Source of the DNA: Candidatus Heimdallarchaeota archaeon
Lineage (GTDB): Archaea; Asgardarchaeota; Heimdallarchaeia; JABLTI01
DNA length: 52,318 bases
Assembly: GCA_019058275.1 (NCBI GenBank)
Contig: JAHLVW010000022.1
Coordinates: 1-52,318 of the forward strand
Direction: 5' to 3'
Shown: piece by piece, positions 19,508 to 30,403 of the stretch
Layout of the letters: every line of letters starts with the position of its first letter
How positions within the stretch are numbered: the stretch's first letter is position 1
Translations under genes and position numbers: made by a program
Notes under the pieces: model-generated
Database searches by the model: none
Seen by the model: only the letters and a program-made list of their open reading frames with translations
What the model was told of the DNA's origin: nothing

Positions 19508-20119
19508 AGTTATGAACCTGAATAGTTAACAAGAGTTTAATAATATGTTTTAATTAAAGTCTTCTGATTCTTAATATTTCTGTGATTTGCCCATTTTTTT
19601 ATGAAAAAAAACCCTTGTTCTCAAATTGCTAATTAAATAAAAGATCAAACATTACCTCAAAAGAATGTAGTATGATTGCATTAAAGACATTAGCTGGTTC
19701 AATCACCATCACATATTTCTGTTGGTTAGGACTTTAGCAAAATACTCCTACCAAATTGAACTAATTTACGAGCTGAAATTAGCCATGGAAGATGATAACA
19801 ATATTTTTCTCTCTGCAGTACTATATCAAAGCGATAATTCTGCAGCACCATTGGAAATGCGATTTCTCAAATGCTATTATCTTACCAATTATTACGACCA
19901 AGAAGCAGATGAGCTATAAGTGTTTTTAACAGGAAAATATAGTCATTCTGCTAAACTCATAGGTCTCATCCTTTGAAAAGCAGGAATAGAAATCTATGCG
20001 AGTGATACACTTGAGTTTTATAACTTACAGTAGCTAGTTGAAAATGGGTGTAAGTAAACCTTACAACTCGTTTAGTTCTTTTTATAGAAAAGGTAATGAG
20101 AGAGATATGAGACCAAATA
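19508..20119. other. Gene-poor stretch with one doubtful 65-residue frame
   Basis: Upstream region of plsY copy 2 followed by a weak frame at 19722-19919 (+, TTG start, no clear ribosome site) encoding LVRTLAKYSYQIELIYELKL and a short acidic tail. It could be the relic of a gene in the same transcription direction as the carbonic-anhydrase-like gene. I do not recognise it. Nothing else is supported. Confidence 0.4.
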
Positions 20120-20427
20120 ATGATTGACGAATATTTCGACTTTTATGAAGGAGGCAAAGCAATTTTGCAATATATAACTAATGTATTAGGGTTAGACTTT
20201 AAAGAACTCTGGTTACATAACTTACAAAAAACGATTATTCTTTTAATCAAAATTCTTTTCCTCCCATATTTGAAAAACAATTAACAAAGAGGTTTAGAAA
20301 TAATAAGGATTTTTATCGAAAAATCAGTCTATTTTTTCTCGATTTCATTGGTTTAGGAGATGCAAAGGTATTAATCTACCGATGTGAAATAGCTCTTAAG
20401 CAGGAGTGTCATGCTACTGGTAGGTAG
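20120..20427 (+). CDS. Small unknown protein, frameshifted, coupled to the next gene
   Basis: An ATG at 20120 opens MIDEYFDFYEGGKAILQYIT. The frame stops early, but one extra base in the T-run at 20241-20244 carries it on through FPPIFEKQLTKRFRNNKDFY and FFLDFIGLGDAKVLIYRCEI to a stop at 20427, about 102 residues in all. The 3' end overlaps the start of the next gene by 17 bases, which supports an operon. The FIGLGDAKVLIYRCE segment is faintly like the C-terminus of small-molecule-binding V4R-type domains, but not enough to assign. Low-complexity shadow reading is the alternative. Confidence 0.45.
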
Positions 20428-21469
20428 AAGACAAGCAATAAAGAGTCGATTAAAGAAACTAACAATAAGCATTACTTGTATTGATGAACGAATAGCTCCT
20501 CGACCTCAGTTTTTGTCTTTTCGAGTACCTGGTGCTAGTATTTTCCCCCGTGATGATGAATCTTCATTTATTCTTGCAGCAATTCTGTTCTTTGTTGAAG
20601 TTATGAAGCATTTTGATACTATTCGGTTGGTTGTAGCTGATCATGGAACACTAGGAAATCAAGGATATACAGGATGTGGAATGATGAGCATAGAAAAAAT
20701 CCTCCCACAAATAAAAAAGGAGTTACTAGAAGAAAACAATCTAACACTAGAGCAAATTGATTATTATCTTAGTAGACTAACTCTTTATGATCTAAACAAC
20801 CTTGGTGGTATAGGACAGCACGCTAATTGGGAAATAAAGCAACTGGAAAAATTACAGAAGATATTTGCTTTTGAAACTCGTTTGGGGCAAATACTGCCCA
20901 ACGATGAAGCAAGAGAACAAATACCAAATGAAAGATTAGTAATAACTCAACCATACATTAGTCAAGAAGGATTGTTAGCTAATACTGATGAACAAGGGAG
21001 ATTATTTGATGGGAGCACAAACATTCAATCAACTGTTGGCATGTCAATTGTTCAACTAGACAGTAATCTGATTAATGGTTTGTTAATTTTCAGCTACAGA
21101 AAGGGAGAAACAGTAAAAGAAGTATTAGTTTTAGAACCAAGTATTGACCTATTTGACCAGTCAAATAATAGAGTTCTGATACAAAAGATACAACAAATGT
21201 TAGACTACAAAATTCAACGAATAAGCAAAAGTATAGCTAATGTTGTTAACATGTCAACAGAACAATGTTATGCTTATTTGCAATCTATAAAGGATGGAGC
21301 CAATACTAGCTTATATGGTTCAGAAACAGAGCAATTAAGAAGAGCTCAGAAACTCGCAAAAGAAATCAAAGCAACTTGCATCTTGCCAAAGAATATGTCA
21401 ATCAAATATGGTCTAATAAAAATGAATGGTAAAATAATCAAAGAAACTGTGAGGATGCTAGAACAATAA
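20411..21469 (+). CDS. Divergent beta-carbonic-anhydrase-like protein
   Basis: 352 residues, ATG with AGGAG 4 bases upstream. The first 105 residues follow the beta-carbonic anhydrase order: CIDER (CxDxR, zinc Cys plus Asp/Arg pair), FRVPGA in place of RNAGA, an FILAAILFFVEV helix, then LVVADHG followed by YTGCGMM. In classical enzymes the zinc His and second Cys are spaced HxxC; here they are H-x10-C, so a short insertion splits the motif. The C-terminal 200 residues are not recognised. Possible role: CO2/bicarbonate exchange or a related zinc hydrolase. Enzyme activity is unproven. Confidence 0.62.
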   Translation: MLLVGRRQAIKSRLKKLTISITCIDERIAPRPQFLSFRVPGASIFPRDDESSFILAAILFFVEVMKHFDTIRLVVADHGTLGNQGYTGCGMMSIEKILPQIKKELLEENNLTLEQIDYYLSRLTLYDLNNLGGIGQHANWEIKQLEKLQKIFAFETRLGQILPNDEAREQIPNERLVITQPYISQEGLLANTDEQGRLFDGSTNIQSTVGMSIVQLDSNLINGLLIFSYRKGETVKEVLVLEPSIDLFDQSNNRVLIQKIQQMLDYKIQRISKSIANVVNMSTEQCYAYLQSIKDGANTSLYGSETEQLRRAQKLAKEIKATCILPKNMSIKYGLIKMNGKIIKETVRMLEQ

Positions 21470-21529
21470 AGAATAACATCTTTGAAATGAAAGATTAAAT
21501 TGTTTTCTGAGCACTTTTTTTATAACTTC

Positions 21530-22564
21530 TCATTGAAGGTAAAATTGCCAGACCCAATCAACAGCAGCGTGCAGAAATGCTGCTCCAAATAAACCACTTT
21601 TACGCCAAACATAGCCATAAGCTATTCCTGCACATGTAGCAAAAAGAATGTAGTACCAGACGTACTCTGGAGAAGTGTTGTTCCAATGAGAAAGACCAAA
21701 GATGAAAGAGACAAAAAGAAGCGTGTAACGTTTAGTATGAGGATCTTTGAATTTCTTATCTAATTCATTAAGGACCACTCCTCGAAAAATGAATTCCTCA
21801 GGAAGAGCAATAGTAAGGTAAATGGCAATAAAAACCAGCGTTTTCATCCAAGGTTCAGTAGTAGTATCAACATTCCAGTAGAGAAAACCAGTAGCTAGAC
21901 CAATGGGAGTTATAACAACTAGCAATAATGGTATCATTAAGAAGGAGTATTTTATACTTGCAATAGTTGGTTTGGAGTTCACTTTATTAGTCTCTTTTTG
22001 ATTAAAAGGAGCATAGATGATAAGCAGGAGCTGAACAACCCAGAGAGTCGTTAAATTGTAACCGAGGTCTTGATAGCTGTCAAAGAGAACCATAGTATGT
22101 CGATGATCAAAACCAATCCAAAGCAAAAGAGCACTAATAATAATAAAAATTGAGCGATTAGGGTTTGAGGGGGAGATAGTTAAACCAATAATCATGAGTG
22201 AGATTGGTAGAATATACCAAGTAAGGAAAATAGTAATTGTACTAGCAGTTAGTGTTTCACCAATAATAGAAATAAGAAAGAAAGGAAGAATAAGGGAAAG
22301 GAAAGAAAGGTTAACGAAATCAACCTTATTTTTGTGAATGAATTGTTCATATCTGTCCATGATACCCTTCTTGCTAAAAATAAACACACCTGAAACCCAA
22401 ATGAAACTGAGAAAAGCTGCTAGAACAGTTTTTAGAGCTGTTTCTTGAGGAAAGAGAAAAACAAGGGCAAAAGACAGCGAACCAGTTATAAAGCTAGATA
22501 CAATTAACCAGAAAGAATTGGAATAAATAAAGAGCTTTTTTTCTGTCAGTATACTCTGTATCAT
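21530..22564 (-). CDS. CPBP (CAAX/Abi) family intramembrane metalloprotease
   Basis: 344 residues with about eight to nine hydrophobic segments. The three CPBP motifs are visible near the C-terminus: PEEFIFRG (EExxxR), FGLSHWNN (the FxxxH motif) and LHAAVDWVW (HxxxD/N). These form the zinc site in the membrane. Family members cleave prenylated or membrane-bound proteins, or act in peptide self-immunity. The substrate here is unknown. ATG at 22564. A short open frame (22574-22756) ends 10 bases upstream on the same strand. Confidence 0.9.
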   Translation of the reverse strand: MIQSILTEKKLFIYSNSFWLIVSSFITGSLSFALVFLFPQETALKTVLAAFLSFIWVSGVFIFSKKGIMDRYEQFIHKNKVDFVNLSFLSLILPFFLISIIGETLTASTITIFLTWYILPISLMIIGLTISPSNPNRSIFIIISALLLWIGFDHRHTMVLFDSYQDLGYNLTTLWVVQLLLIIYAPFNQKETNKVNSKPTIASIKYSFLMIPLLLVVITPIGLATGFLYWNVDTTTEPWMKTLVFIAIYLTIALPEEFIFRGVVLNELDKKFKDPHTKRYTLLFVSFIFGLSHWNNTSPEYVWYYILFATCAGIAYGYVWRKSGLFGAAFLHAAVDWVWQFYLQ

Positions 22565-22625
22565 AAATCAAAGTTAGTATTTGCATTGAAAAAACTTCTT
22601 GAAAAAAGAAAATGCTTTAGATGAT

Positions 22626-22835
22626 TCAACTACATCGTATACAAGACCTTCTTCTACCACAAGAGTCTTGACAAAAAGCATCACAACAGCAGTTACAACA
22701 ACAATGGGCAACATCTTCATTAGCATCACGTAAGATGAAAATTCTAAACAATTCATAAAAAATGCTTATAGTCCACAAGCAAAAACCGTTTTTGTTTCTA
22801 AATATCCCATTCAGTAATTTTGATGTTTTTTTCAT
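22626..22835 (-). CDS. Possible cysteine-rich small protein (doubtful)
   Basis: A 69-residue frame whose C-terminus is packed with cysteines: HCCCNCCCDAFCQDSC, then CGRRRSCIRCS. Such clustering would bind metal if real. An overlapping frame (22574-22756) gives a hydrophobic peptide, MLPIVVVTAVVMLFV, that ends just before the CPBP gene. Only one can be real, and the repeated TGT/GTT codons make both partly artefactual. Reported for completeness. Confidence 0.25.
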   Translation of the reverse strand: MKKTSKLLNGIFRNKNGFCLWTISIFYELFRIFILRDANEDVAHCCCNCCCDAFCQDSCGRRRSCIRCS

Positions 22836-23001
22836 CTAAATCCCAAACCAGACAAATACTCTAGTTGTTTCATTACTTTTTTTGAGAAAAATAAACTTTT
22901 TTGTATTGAATTTAGTTGGTGCAAAGGTAACAAAATGTGACCTCATATAGTGAATCTGCTTTTTAAAGAAAGATAATCTACTAAAGTAGAGATGATATTA
23001 G

Positions 23002-24469
23002 ATGATGAAAACATTCAATTTGCAAATTGCAAAAGAAAGATTAGACGGGCTTGATACCTATCTCGAAGAAGCGATAGTTAAAAGAAAAGTTCTTGGTTTA
23101 GGGATTTCTATAGTTGTTGATAATGAGATCATTTATTCCAAGGGATTTGGTTTTCGCGATTTGAAGAAGCAAGAAAAAACGATAAAGGATACAGTATTCC
23201 CAATAGGTTCTTCAACAAAATCGTTTACATCAACAGCCATAGCAATGTTAGTAGAAGACGGCTTACTTGAATGGGATAAACCAGTAAAAAACTACTGCTC
23301 AGAATTTAAATTCAAAGATTCATACATAAATGAGAATGTAACCATTCAAGATATTCTAGGGCATAGAACAGCATTACCTGGACACGATTTCGTTTGGTTT
23401 TGAACCAGAAATAACCTATATGGATAAAATACAGTACTTAGATACCACTAGACCATTCAGAACGACATTTCAATACTGTAACATTCTCTATTGTTCTGCA
23501 TCAGAATTAATTGAAAAATTAACAGGAAAGGGCTATGCGGAATTTGTCCAAGAGAGAATACTAAATCCTTTAGATATGAAAAAGACATTTTTCTCAAGGA
23601 AAGCTGTAAAAAAAGAAGATGATTGTGCTACTTTATACAAAGAAGAGAATGATGAAATCGTTGAGAGTACAGATCATGATCTTAAGCTGGCGAAAGGATC
23701 GGGAAGTATAAGTTCAACAGCAGAGGATATGGCAAAATTTCTACTTTTCCACTTAAATAAAGGAAAGATAAATGGTGAAGAACTAGTATCTGAATCAAAT
23801 ATACTTAAAACTCATTTACCAACAACAATCATAAGATCATGCTCAATGCTAAATAACTTGTATCCCGAAGAAAGAATAGTTCATTCACAAAGTTATGTAC
23901 ATGGATGGATTTGTGAAACATATCGAGGAAACAGAATAAATTACCATGCAGGTAGTTATCAAGGATGTTGCCACATAGCTTGTTTCCTACCAGACCTAAA
24001 AATAGGCATTGATATCTTAACGAATACACTCGAGAGTTTTCTAGGACATATACTTCATTATCACATTATAGATAGGTTGTTAGGACTAGAACAAATAGAT
24101 TACTTGGCAATCGGCGAAACGATTATGACTTCAATAAACGAGAATAAGAAGAAAAGAGAAGAAAAATCAGAGAAAGAAAGAATAAAGAACACGAAACATT
24201 CTCACAAACTTGAAGATTATATTGGGACATATCAACACCCAGCATACTCAGAATTCGAGTTCAAGCTTGAAAACAATAAATTAATCGTTAATCTTGGAAT
24301 ACATACAAGTGAAGTAACTCATTATCATTATGAAACTTTTGAAATCAAGCTGGATTTATTTGATATTTCAATTTTAGCTACTTTTGAGACAAATCAAAAA
24401 GGAATAGTACACGGATTGCGAATACAAACAGAACCAGCGTTAGAACCAGCATTTTTCAAGAAGGTTTAA
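23002..24469 (+). CDS. Serine beta-lactamase-like hydrolase (PBP4/class C fold), frameshifted at 23398-23401
   Basis: Two frames form one gene: 23002-23403 and 23420-24469. Dropping one T of TGGTTTTGAACC at 23398-23401 joins VWF to EPEITYMDK and gives 488 residues. Active-site motifs are complete: SSTK (S70 nucleophile, K73), YCN (about 158-160) and HAG in the place of KTG. A C-terminal lipocalin-like extension (DYIGTYQHP) follows, as in many stand-alone esterase/peptidase members. No signal peptide is visible, so a cytoplasmic esterase or D-amino-acid peptidase is likelier than a true beta-lactamase. The break looks like a homopolymer error because all three motifs on both sides are intact. 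Confidence 0.85.
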
Positions 24470-24503
24470 ATCATCTTTCAAAAAGAATCAATAACATTTA
24501 CTA

Positions 24504-24947
24504 TTATTGATTTTTCTCAATTATTTTTTTCAGGTTTTTGCCTTCTTCTTTCATATGCTTTATTAATTGCTTTTTTTGCTCACTAGCAAATCTAGTTAAT
24601 AATCTACCAAAACGAAAATCAAGAGTCGCAGTAAAAAGTGTACTTTCTCCTTTTGGCTCGAAAACAAATTTTCCCCTAGTAGAAATAAGATTCCCAGGGA
24701 AAAGCATTTTGTATCGTATTAATCTATTCGGAATCACTTCTATCGTTCGAAATTTCATTTTGTGATTTTTACCATGCAAATATTCTTCTGAGTAGAGAAT
24801 TGATCCAACTTCAAATGGGTTACCTTTTTGCCATTCAGCTTTGATATGATCAGGGTGCCAATCACAATAGTTTTCAGAAAGCTTTAGGAACCATTGAAAG
24901 ATTTTTTCCAGTTTTGCTTTTATTTTAATTGTATCAATTAATTCCAT
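24504..24947 (-). CDS. SRPBCC (START-like) family protein
   Basis: 147 residues from ATG 24947; a GTG three codons earlier is possible. The N-terminal strand MELIDTIKIKAKLEKIFQWF, the middle strands IEVIPNRLIRYKMLFP and TLFTATLDFRFG, and the long C-terminal helix fit the START/polyketide-cyclase fold, which encloses a hydrophobic ligand pocket. Ligand and reaction unknown. Convergent with the hydrolase gene. The nearby DegV and PlsY genes also handle hydrophobic molecules, but no direct link is shown. Confidence 0.7.
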   Translation of the reverse strand: MELIDTIKIKAKLEKIFQWFLKLSENYCDWHPDHIKAEWQKGNPFEVGSILYSEEYLHGKNHKMKFRTIEVIPNRLIRYKMLFPGNLISTRGKFVFEPKGESTLFTATLDFRFGRLLTRFASEQKKQLIKHMKEEGKNLKKIIEKNQ

Positions 24948-25146
24948 TTTCCACACTCATTTTGCACAATACTTTATTACCATCAAAAATTTTTGTATAA
25001 GACTTTAAAACTTGATTCATAAATAGATGATATTACAGATAAATTGAATTAATGGAAGAATTTAATCTCCTAATCAGCAAAAGATACAAAAAGCTTCAAA
25101 TGGAATTTATCTAAATTATAAAAATAAAATTTGTAAGGGATTTGCA

Positions 25147-25491
25147 ATGAGTGATAACCAATACAAAAGTGAATACCAAACGCTAAGCTTCTACTCCATA
25201 GGAGGAAAATGGGGCTATGCGATAATGCGATTAATGGATTCAAGTAAAGTAATGAAAGTAAGGTTAGCTAAATGTAAAAAGAATGATGACTTTCCTCAAA
25301 GTAAAAAATATGAGTGGACAGATATTCCAGTAGAACATGTGGCTAATTTTAGCCAAGTGCAAAAAATAAACTTCAAACCAACAGATAATTTCCAAAATCT
25401 AGCTGATATGATTATCAAGGAACTTGCTGTTGTTCAAGAACTTAATGAAGCTCAAGAAGGTAAAGAGAAGACTGAAGAGCCAACTGAATAG
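25147..25491 (+). CDS. Hypothetical protein, 114 residues
   Basis: ATG start preceded by AAGGGATTTGCA. I do not recognise it. The N-terminus (YQTLSFYSIGGKWGYAIMRL) suggests a beta-rich nucleotide-binding-like or PC4-like small domain. The C-terminus is a charged helix ending in KEKTEEPTE. No membrane segment. It is followed by a palindromic terminator shared with the next, convergent gene. A short remnant with a similar Glu/Lys tail lies at 32920-33006. Confidence 0.6.
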   Translation: MSDNQYKSEYQTLSFYSIGGKWGYAIMRLMDSSKVMKVRLAKCKKNDDFPQSKKYEWTDIPVEHVANFSQVQKINFKPTDNFQNLADMIIKELAVVQELNEAQEGKEKTEEPTE

Positions 25492-25516
25492 GCTTCAAAC
25501 ATAAATTAATAAAATA

Positions 25517-25532
25517 AGGGGAAAATTCCCCT
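25517..25532. terminator. Palindromic terminator between convergent genes
   Basis: AGGGGAA-AA-TTCCCCT, a 7-bp GC-rich stem between stops at 25491 and 25538, followed by T-rich sequence on the minus strand. Confidence 0.65.
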
Positions 25533-25537
25533 GAATT

Positions 25538-28241
25538 TTAACCCAACCCTTTCTTACGTCTAAATAATATTGATACAGCTGTTAAGGAAGCTGCGGTACC
25601 AACATTTACAATCACTAAAGTACTAATAATCCCTTTCAAGGCTGGCGAAAGCTGAGAAGTATCATTAGTTTCAGTTGGTGTTGGTGAATGATCTATTTCT
25701 GGGTAATCATTGGGATCATTTGGATTTGTATTGTATAAAATTTCAGTAGAATCAATAAACAAATCGTTATCCGAATCAGGATTTAATGGATTTGTATGAA
25801 CGTAACCTGTGGCATTTGCTCCAGGATTTGATGGTGTATAAATGCCTAAAACCTCGTTACCGTCTTCAAGCAAATCATCATCTGTATCGGCATCATTGGG
25901 GTCAGTATTGTGATTGTATTCTTTTATGTTGTAAAAATTGTCATTATCTGGATCATAAATGGAATCATCAATTAAAGGATTAAGATTATTATCTACTTCC
26001 CACCCATCGGGCATACCATCAGAGTCTGTATCGGGATTATTTGGATTAGTATTTGCTAGGTATTCATCAATGTTAACAAGGTTATCTGTATCAGGATCAT
26101 CTGTAGAATCATCTGATAAAGGATTCAGTGAATATTCTACTTCCCATCCATCATCCATACCATCATTATCGGTATCAAAATCAGCTGGATCAGTTAGATA
26201 GTAATACACTTCTTCACTATCAATTAGTCCATCAGAATCTGAATCATGATTATTAGTATCAGTATAGTAGGTTGTATCCTCTAAATAATCAGACAGGTTA
26301 TCTCCATCATTATCTAAAATGATGATTTCTACTCCTTGTGAAAAGGATGCAACATAAGCAATGCCATCAACTACCTCAAGTTCTTGACTCATTCCGCCAT
26401 CATCATATTGTCCAATTACTATTGGAGTAGTAGGATCACTACAGTTATAGATGACTAAACCTTGTCCAAAATGAGTAGCATAAAGGAATTCGTCTTCGGC
26501 AGAAACACAGTAGGTATAATTGAATTCTTGATAATCTCCAACCTCAACAATATCAGATACATTACTAACGTCAAAGATTCTTATTCCAAAATCCAAATCA
26601 GCCAAGTAGCAATAATCTCCAGAAACAGTGACATCTCTAATATTATACATACTCGCAATGGAATCTGTTATTGTTGGATTGTTGATATCAGTAATATTTA
26701 GAATAGTTAATCCTTCGCTTAAATCAGCTACAAACGCATAATTTCCCCTAACATAAGTACTATATGGGTAATCATCTTCTAAAACTAGTTTAATAAGAGA
26801 GATATTTTGAGTATCTGTAATATTATAAATAAAAATACCATCATAACCTGCTGATAGGAAGGCATAGTTATTATGTATACAGACATTAATAATGTATTCT
26901 GATAATAAGATTACATTAACTACTTCTGGATTGCTTGGATTACTTACATCAACAACTCCTAAGTAAGTACTGTTAATTATCAAATAGGCTAAATTATTCC
27001 GAACAGCTATAGATGTTATAATAGATATCCCAGGAAATTCTATGTTTCCCATTAGTATAGTTTCTAAAGGATTGCTAACATCAAGAATATAAAGACCCTT
27101 TTGAGCATTAGCTAAATAAGCAAAACCATTTTCTACATAAACATCAACAATATCTCCGCCAAAATCAAAGGTAGTTACATAAGATGGATTGTAGGGATCT
27201 AATCCATTAACAACTATCAAACCTTTACCAAGATCTGTTAGGAAAATAGAATCACCACTTGCCTTTATACTTCTTTGGGCAATAAAATCTAGAGGGATTT
27301 CACCTAATTTTTCTGGTTTAGAAAGGTTGTTAACAGAAATAACCTCGACTATACCATTTCCGAGATTATATAGTAGATCATCCTTTTTATCGATGCGATA
27401 AGAATAAGCTCCAAAATTGGTTTCATTAATTAATGTTGGATTTAAGACATCAGTAAAATTAACTATTTGAACAGAATTGTCAGCTGATAAGTAACCAATA
27501 TTCCCATCAATAACTAGATCAGAAAACAGAATTAGCTCCATAATAGGTGGTAATTTGGTAAGTAGTTAAGGGATCAGAAACATTCATCACTCGTAAATAA
27601 AAACTACTTTGCATCATTACATAGGCATAACTACCATTAGCAACGACATTGGTTACTCTATCACCAAAATCGTACCTAAAAAGATGTTGTGGATCCGAAA
27701 CATCAAAGATATCAAGACCATAGTTATAATTAGCAACAAAAGCTAAATTTCCAAGAACATCTACACTATAACAGTAGTAGTTATCTTCTTTGTAAACACC
27801 AACTTTGGTGATGTTTTCAGGATTAGAGATATCAAGTATAGCGAATCCCTCACCATAGAAACCAGTATAAACATAATCTCCCTGAACACATAAATCATTA
27901 GCATATCCTTCACCTTCGTATTGTCCTATAAAGGTTGGAGTAGATAGATTACTTATATCCATAATTACCAATCCCCCATATTTAGCTGCTATATAAGCAT
28001 AATCACCTTGAATATCAACTTCATATGGCATGCCATAGCTATCATCCCAAGAATTAAGTTCAGAGCAACCAAAACCCGTGGAATATAAACCAGAGGAAAC
28101 ATCCTTCGAGTTGTTTATATGTTTGGAATCTAATCTGAGATTTTCTTTACAAGTCTCACTCGAAACTTCAGAAAAAGTTGGATTGATAAGTGAGAAAATT
28201 AAACAAATAATTACTATAGTTTTGTATGTTCCTTTATGCAA
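25538..28241 (-). CDS. LVIVD propeller protein with thrombospondin type-3 calcium repeats and membrane anchor (frameshift at 27523-27526)
   Basis: Two frames form one gene: 28256-27519 and 27541-25538. Deleting one base of the T4 run (27523-27526 on the plus strand) fuses GANSV to SDLVIDGN. The best start is a TTG at 28241 with GGAGG 8 bases upstream; it opens LHKGTYKTIVIICLIFSLIN, a signal peptide. Propeller blades (YVYTGFYGEGFAILDISNPE type) fill the first two thirds. Then come about six DxDxDGxxDxxE calcium repeats (DSDSDGLIDSEE, DTDNDGMDDGWE, DTDSDGMPDGWE), a Pro/Thr linker, one helix and tail FRRKKGLG. The calcium repeats likely form a stiff stalk. About 900 residues, outward facing. Confidence 0.82.
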
Positions 28242-28418
28242 TACATTGTCCTCCAATTTTTAGAAATAGAAAAACTAGCTATACTTAGGCATCTTCCCCT
28301 AAAAATTTTCTTGAAATAAAGGAACAAATATAGATTAAGTAAAAGGTAATTTTTAAGTGAAATGTGAGGAATTATCTGACTAAAACTCTCATTTTATATT
28401 AAAAAAAAATAAAGAAGA

Positions 28419-28442
28419 ATACACTAAAACAAATTAGTGTAT
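28419..28442 (-). terminator. Hairpin terminator of duplicated gene A
   Basis: ATACACTAA / TTAGTGTAT, a 9-bp stem with a 6-base loop, followed on the minus strand by a T-rich run. An exact copy lies at 31070-31093. Confidence 0.7.
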
Positions 28443-28470
28443 CAATTCTAAAGATCATAATATCATTTTA

Positions 28471-30294
28471 CTAGTGTTTCTTCTTTTTATTATATCTAAC
28501 AATTATTGCAATTGTGATTGCGATTAAAGCAAGATCTCCAAGACCTATAGCAGTGGATAACCAGCCAGGAGTTTCTTCAGTAGTTGTTGTTTCAGGAAAA
28601 TCATCTGGATCTAGAGGGTCGGTTTCATTATCAACTTCGTCTCCATCAGAATAACCATCCCCATCTGTGTCATTGTCATTGGGATCTGTTCCATAGGTAT
28701 TTACTTCTTCAACATTTGTTAAACCATCGTTATCTGAATCAAGGTCTGTATCTGCAACCAAAGGATCGGTGAAGTAAAGAAAAACTTCCTCACCATCTGC
28801 TAGACCGTCTCCGTCCGTATCAGTATCAGTAGGATCAGTTTCATAGGTGTTTATTTCCTCGCCATCTGTGAGGTCATCGCCATCTGTATCAGCATCTGAT
28901 GGATCAGTACCATAGAAGAAGACTTCATCACCATCATCAATATCATCTTCATCTGTATCTGCTACATCAGGATTTGTTCCATAGAAATCTTCAGTAGTGT
29001 CATCAATGAGGTCACTATCAGAATCCATACAACCCGTTCTGAAATAAGAGCCTTGATAAGTATACCATGGAGCATCGCCAGATGCTGTAGCACCAGTTAA
29101 CTCTAAGCAATAAACGTCGAAATCATAGCAGCCAAATATTAATTCCATTACTCCATCATTATTTATGTCAGCACATGTTGGTGGATTATAAACTACGTCA
29201 TCCACTAAATAAGAAAATTCCAATGTTCCAGTGTGACTTAAGCAAATGAGATTACTAAAATCATCGCCATATAGAACTTCTAAAGTATTATCATCATCTA
29301 AATCAACAATAGAAGCAGTACCAAAAAGTGTACCGCTAGAAGTATAATCCCATTCTTTAGTACCTGTATGACTTAAACAATACATATAACCATCATATGA
29401 TCCAATAAGAACCTCAAGAGTATTATCACCATCAAGATCTGCAACTGCCGGAGAAGCTTGTATCTTAGATCCAGTTGTAAAGTTCCATTCAGATCCACCT
29501 GTATGGTTTAGACAATAGACTTTGTGATCTATTGAAGCAAAAACAATTTCTAAATCATTGTCATTATCAAGATCAGCTATTGCTGCAGAGCTAAAAACAA
29601 TAGAATCAGCAGTAAAGGACCATTCTACTGTACCTGTATGACTTAGACAATAAGTAGTATTATCTCCTGAACCTACTACAACTTCTAAAGTTCCATCATC
29701 ATCAAGGTCTGCTAATGCGGGTGCACCTGCAACTGGACCACCAGTTTCATAGGCCCATTCATAATTACCTTCATGATCTAAACAATAAGTTTTGTTGTCA
29801 AAAGAACCAAATAGTATTTCGAGCGTGCCATCTGCATCTAAATCACCTACAGAAACTGAATTAAACAACATATCACCAGCTGAGTAAGCCCATTCTTGAG
29901 TTCCTGTGTGACTTAGACAATATACTTTACTATCCATACTAGCAACCAGAATTTCTAATGTACCATCATCATCTAGATCAACTATTGTTGGTGATGATCC
30001 TATTGAACCACCAGCTGTAAATGACCATTCTTCTGCTCCCAAATGGTTAAGGCAATAAACCTCGGTATTATGAGATCCAAAGATTATTTCATATGTTCCA
30101 TCTTTGTCTAGGTCGACAATTGCAGGAGAAGTAATTACATAACCACTAGTTGAAAAATCCCACAATTTTGATACACCTAGAGCTTGCGGATTAAGTTCCG
30201 GCATTTCATCCGAAACAAGAGCATAAGCTCCAAAAGGAGTTATTAATATTGAAGCAATCAATATCACAATTATTACATTTAATTTATGAGTCAC
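28471..30294 (-). CDS. VCBS/PQQ-like propeller surface protein with thrombospondin type-3 stalk, copy A
   Basis: 607 residues, GTG start at 30294 with AGGAGGGTGAT just upstream; copy B has ATG at the same place. A signal peptide (VIIVILIASILITPFGAYA) is followed by eight blades of about 45 residues with DLDDDGTLEI and YCLSHTGTxEW motifs, suggesting an eight-bladed propeller with calcium loops. A stalk of about six DxDxDGxxDGxE repeats follows (about 410-560), then a helix and tail YNKKKKH. The two extra stalk repeats relative to copy B account for the 50-residue length difference. Expected to be membrane-anchored on the cell surface. Confidence 0.9.
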   Translation of the reverse strand: MTHKLNVIIVILIASILITPFGAYALVSDEMPELNPQALGVSKLWDFSTSGYVITSPAIVDLDKDGTYEIIFGSHNTEVYCLNHLGAEEWSFTAGGSIGSSPTIVDLDDDGTLEILVASMDSKVYCLSHTGTQEWAYSAGDMLFNSVSVGDLDADGTLEILFGSFDNKTYCLDHEGNYEWAYETGGPVAGAPALADLDDDGTLEVVVGSGDNTTYCLSHTGTVEWSFTADSIVFSSAAIADLDNDNDLEIVFASIDHKVYCLNHTGGSEWNFTTGSKIQASPAVADLDGDNTLEVLIGSYDGYMYCLSHTGTKEWDYTSSGTLFGTASIVDLDDDNTLEVLYGDDFSNLICLSHTGTLEFSYLVDDVVYNPPTCADINNDGVMELIFGCYDFDVYCLELTGATASGDAPWYTYQGSYFRTGCMDSDSDLIDDTTEDFYGTNPDVADTDEDDIDDGDEVFFYGTDPSDADTDGDDLTDGEEINTYETDPTDTDTDGDGLADGEEVFLYFTDPLVADTDLDSDNDGLTNVEEVNTYGTDPNDNDTDGDGYSDGDEVDNETDPLDPDDFPETTTTEETPGWLSTAIGLGDLALIAITIAIIVRYNKKKKH

Positions 30295-30403
30295 AGTTTA
30301 TCACCCTCCTGGGATATAATATGACTTGTATATAATTTAACAATGAAGCATTTAGATTTTTCTCTAATATTTCAGTAAAAGGAATATACACAAATTTATA
30401 TCC

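Noticed and set aside
25786..26201. Plus-strand frames in the calcium-repeat region
   Set aside because: Shadows of Asp-rich repeats on the other strand.
28584..28772. His/Leu-rich plus-strand frame
   Set aside because: Antisense reading of the thrombospondin type-3 Asp codons of the surface gene.
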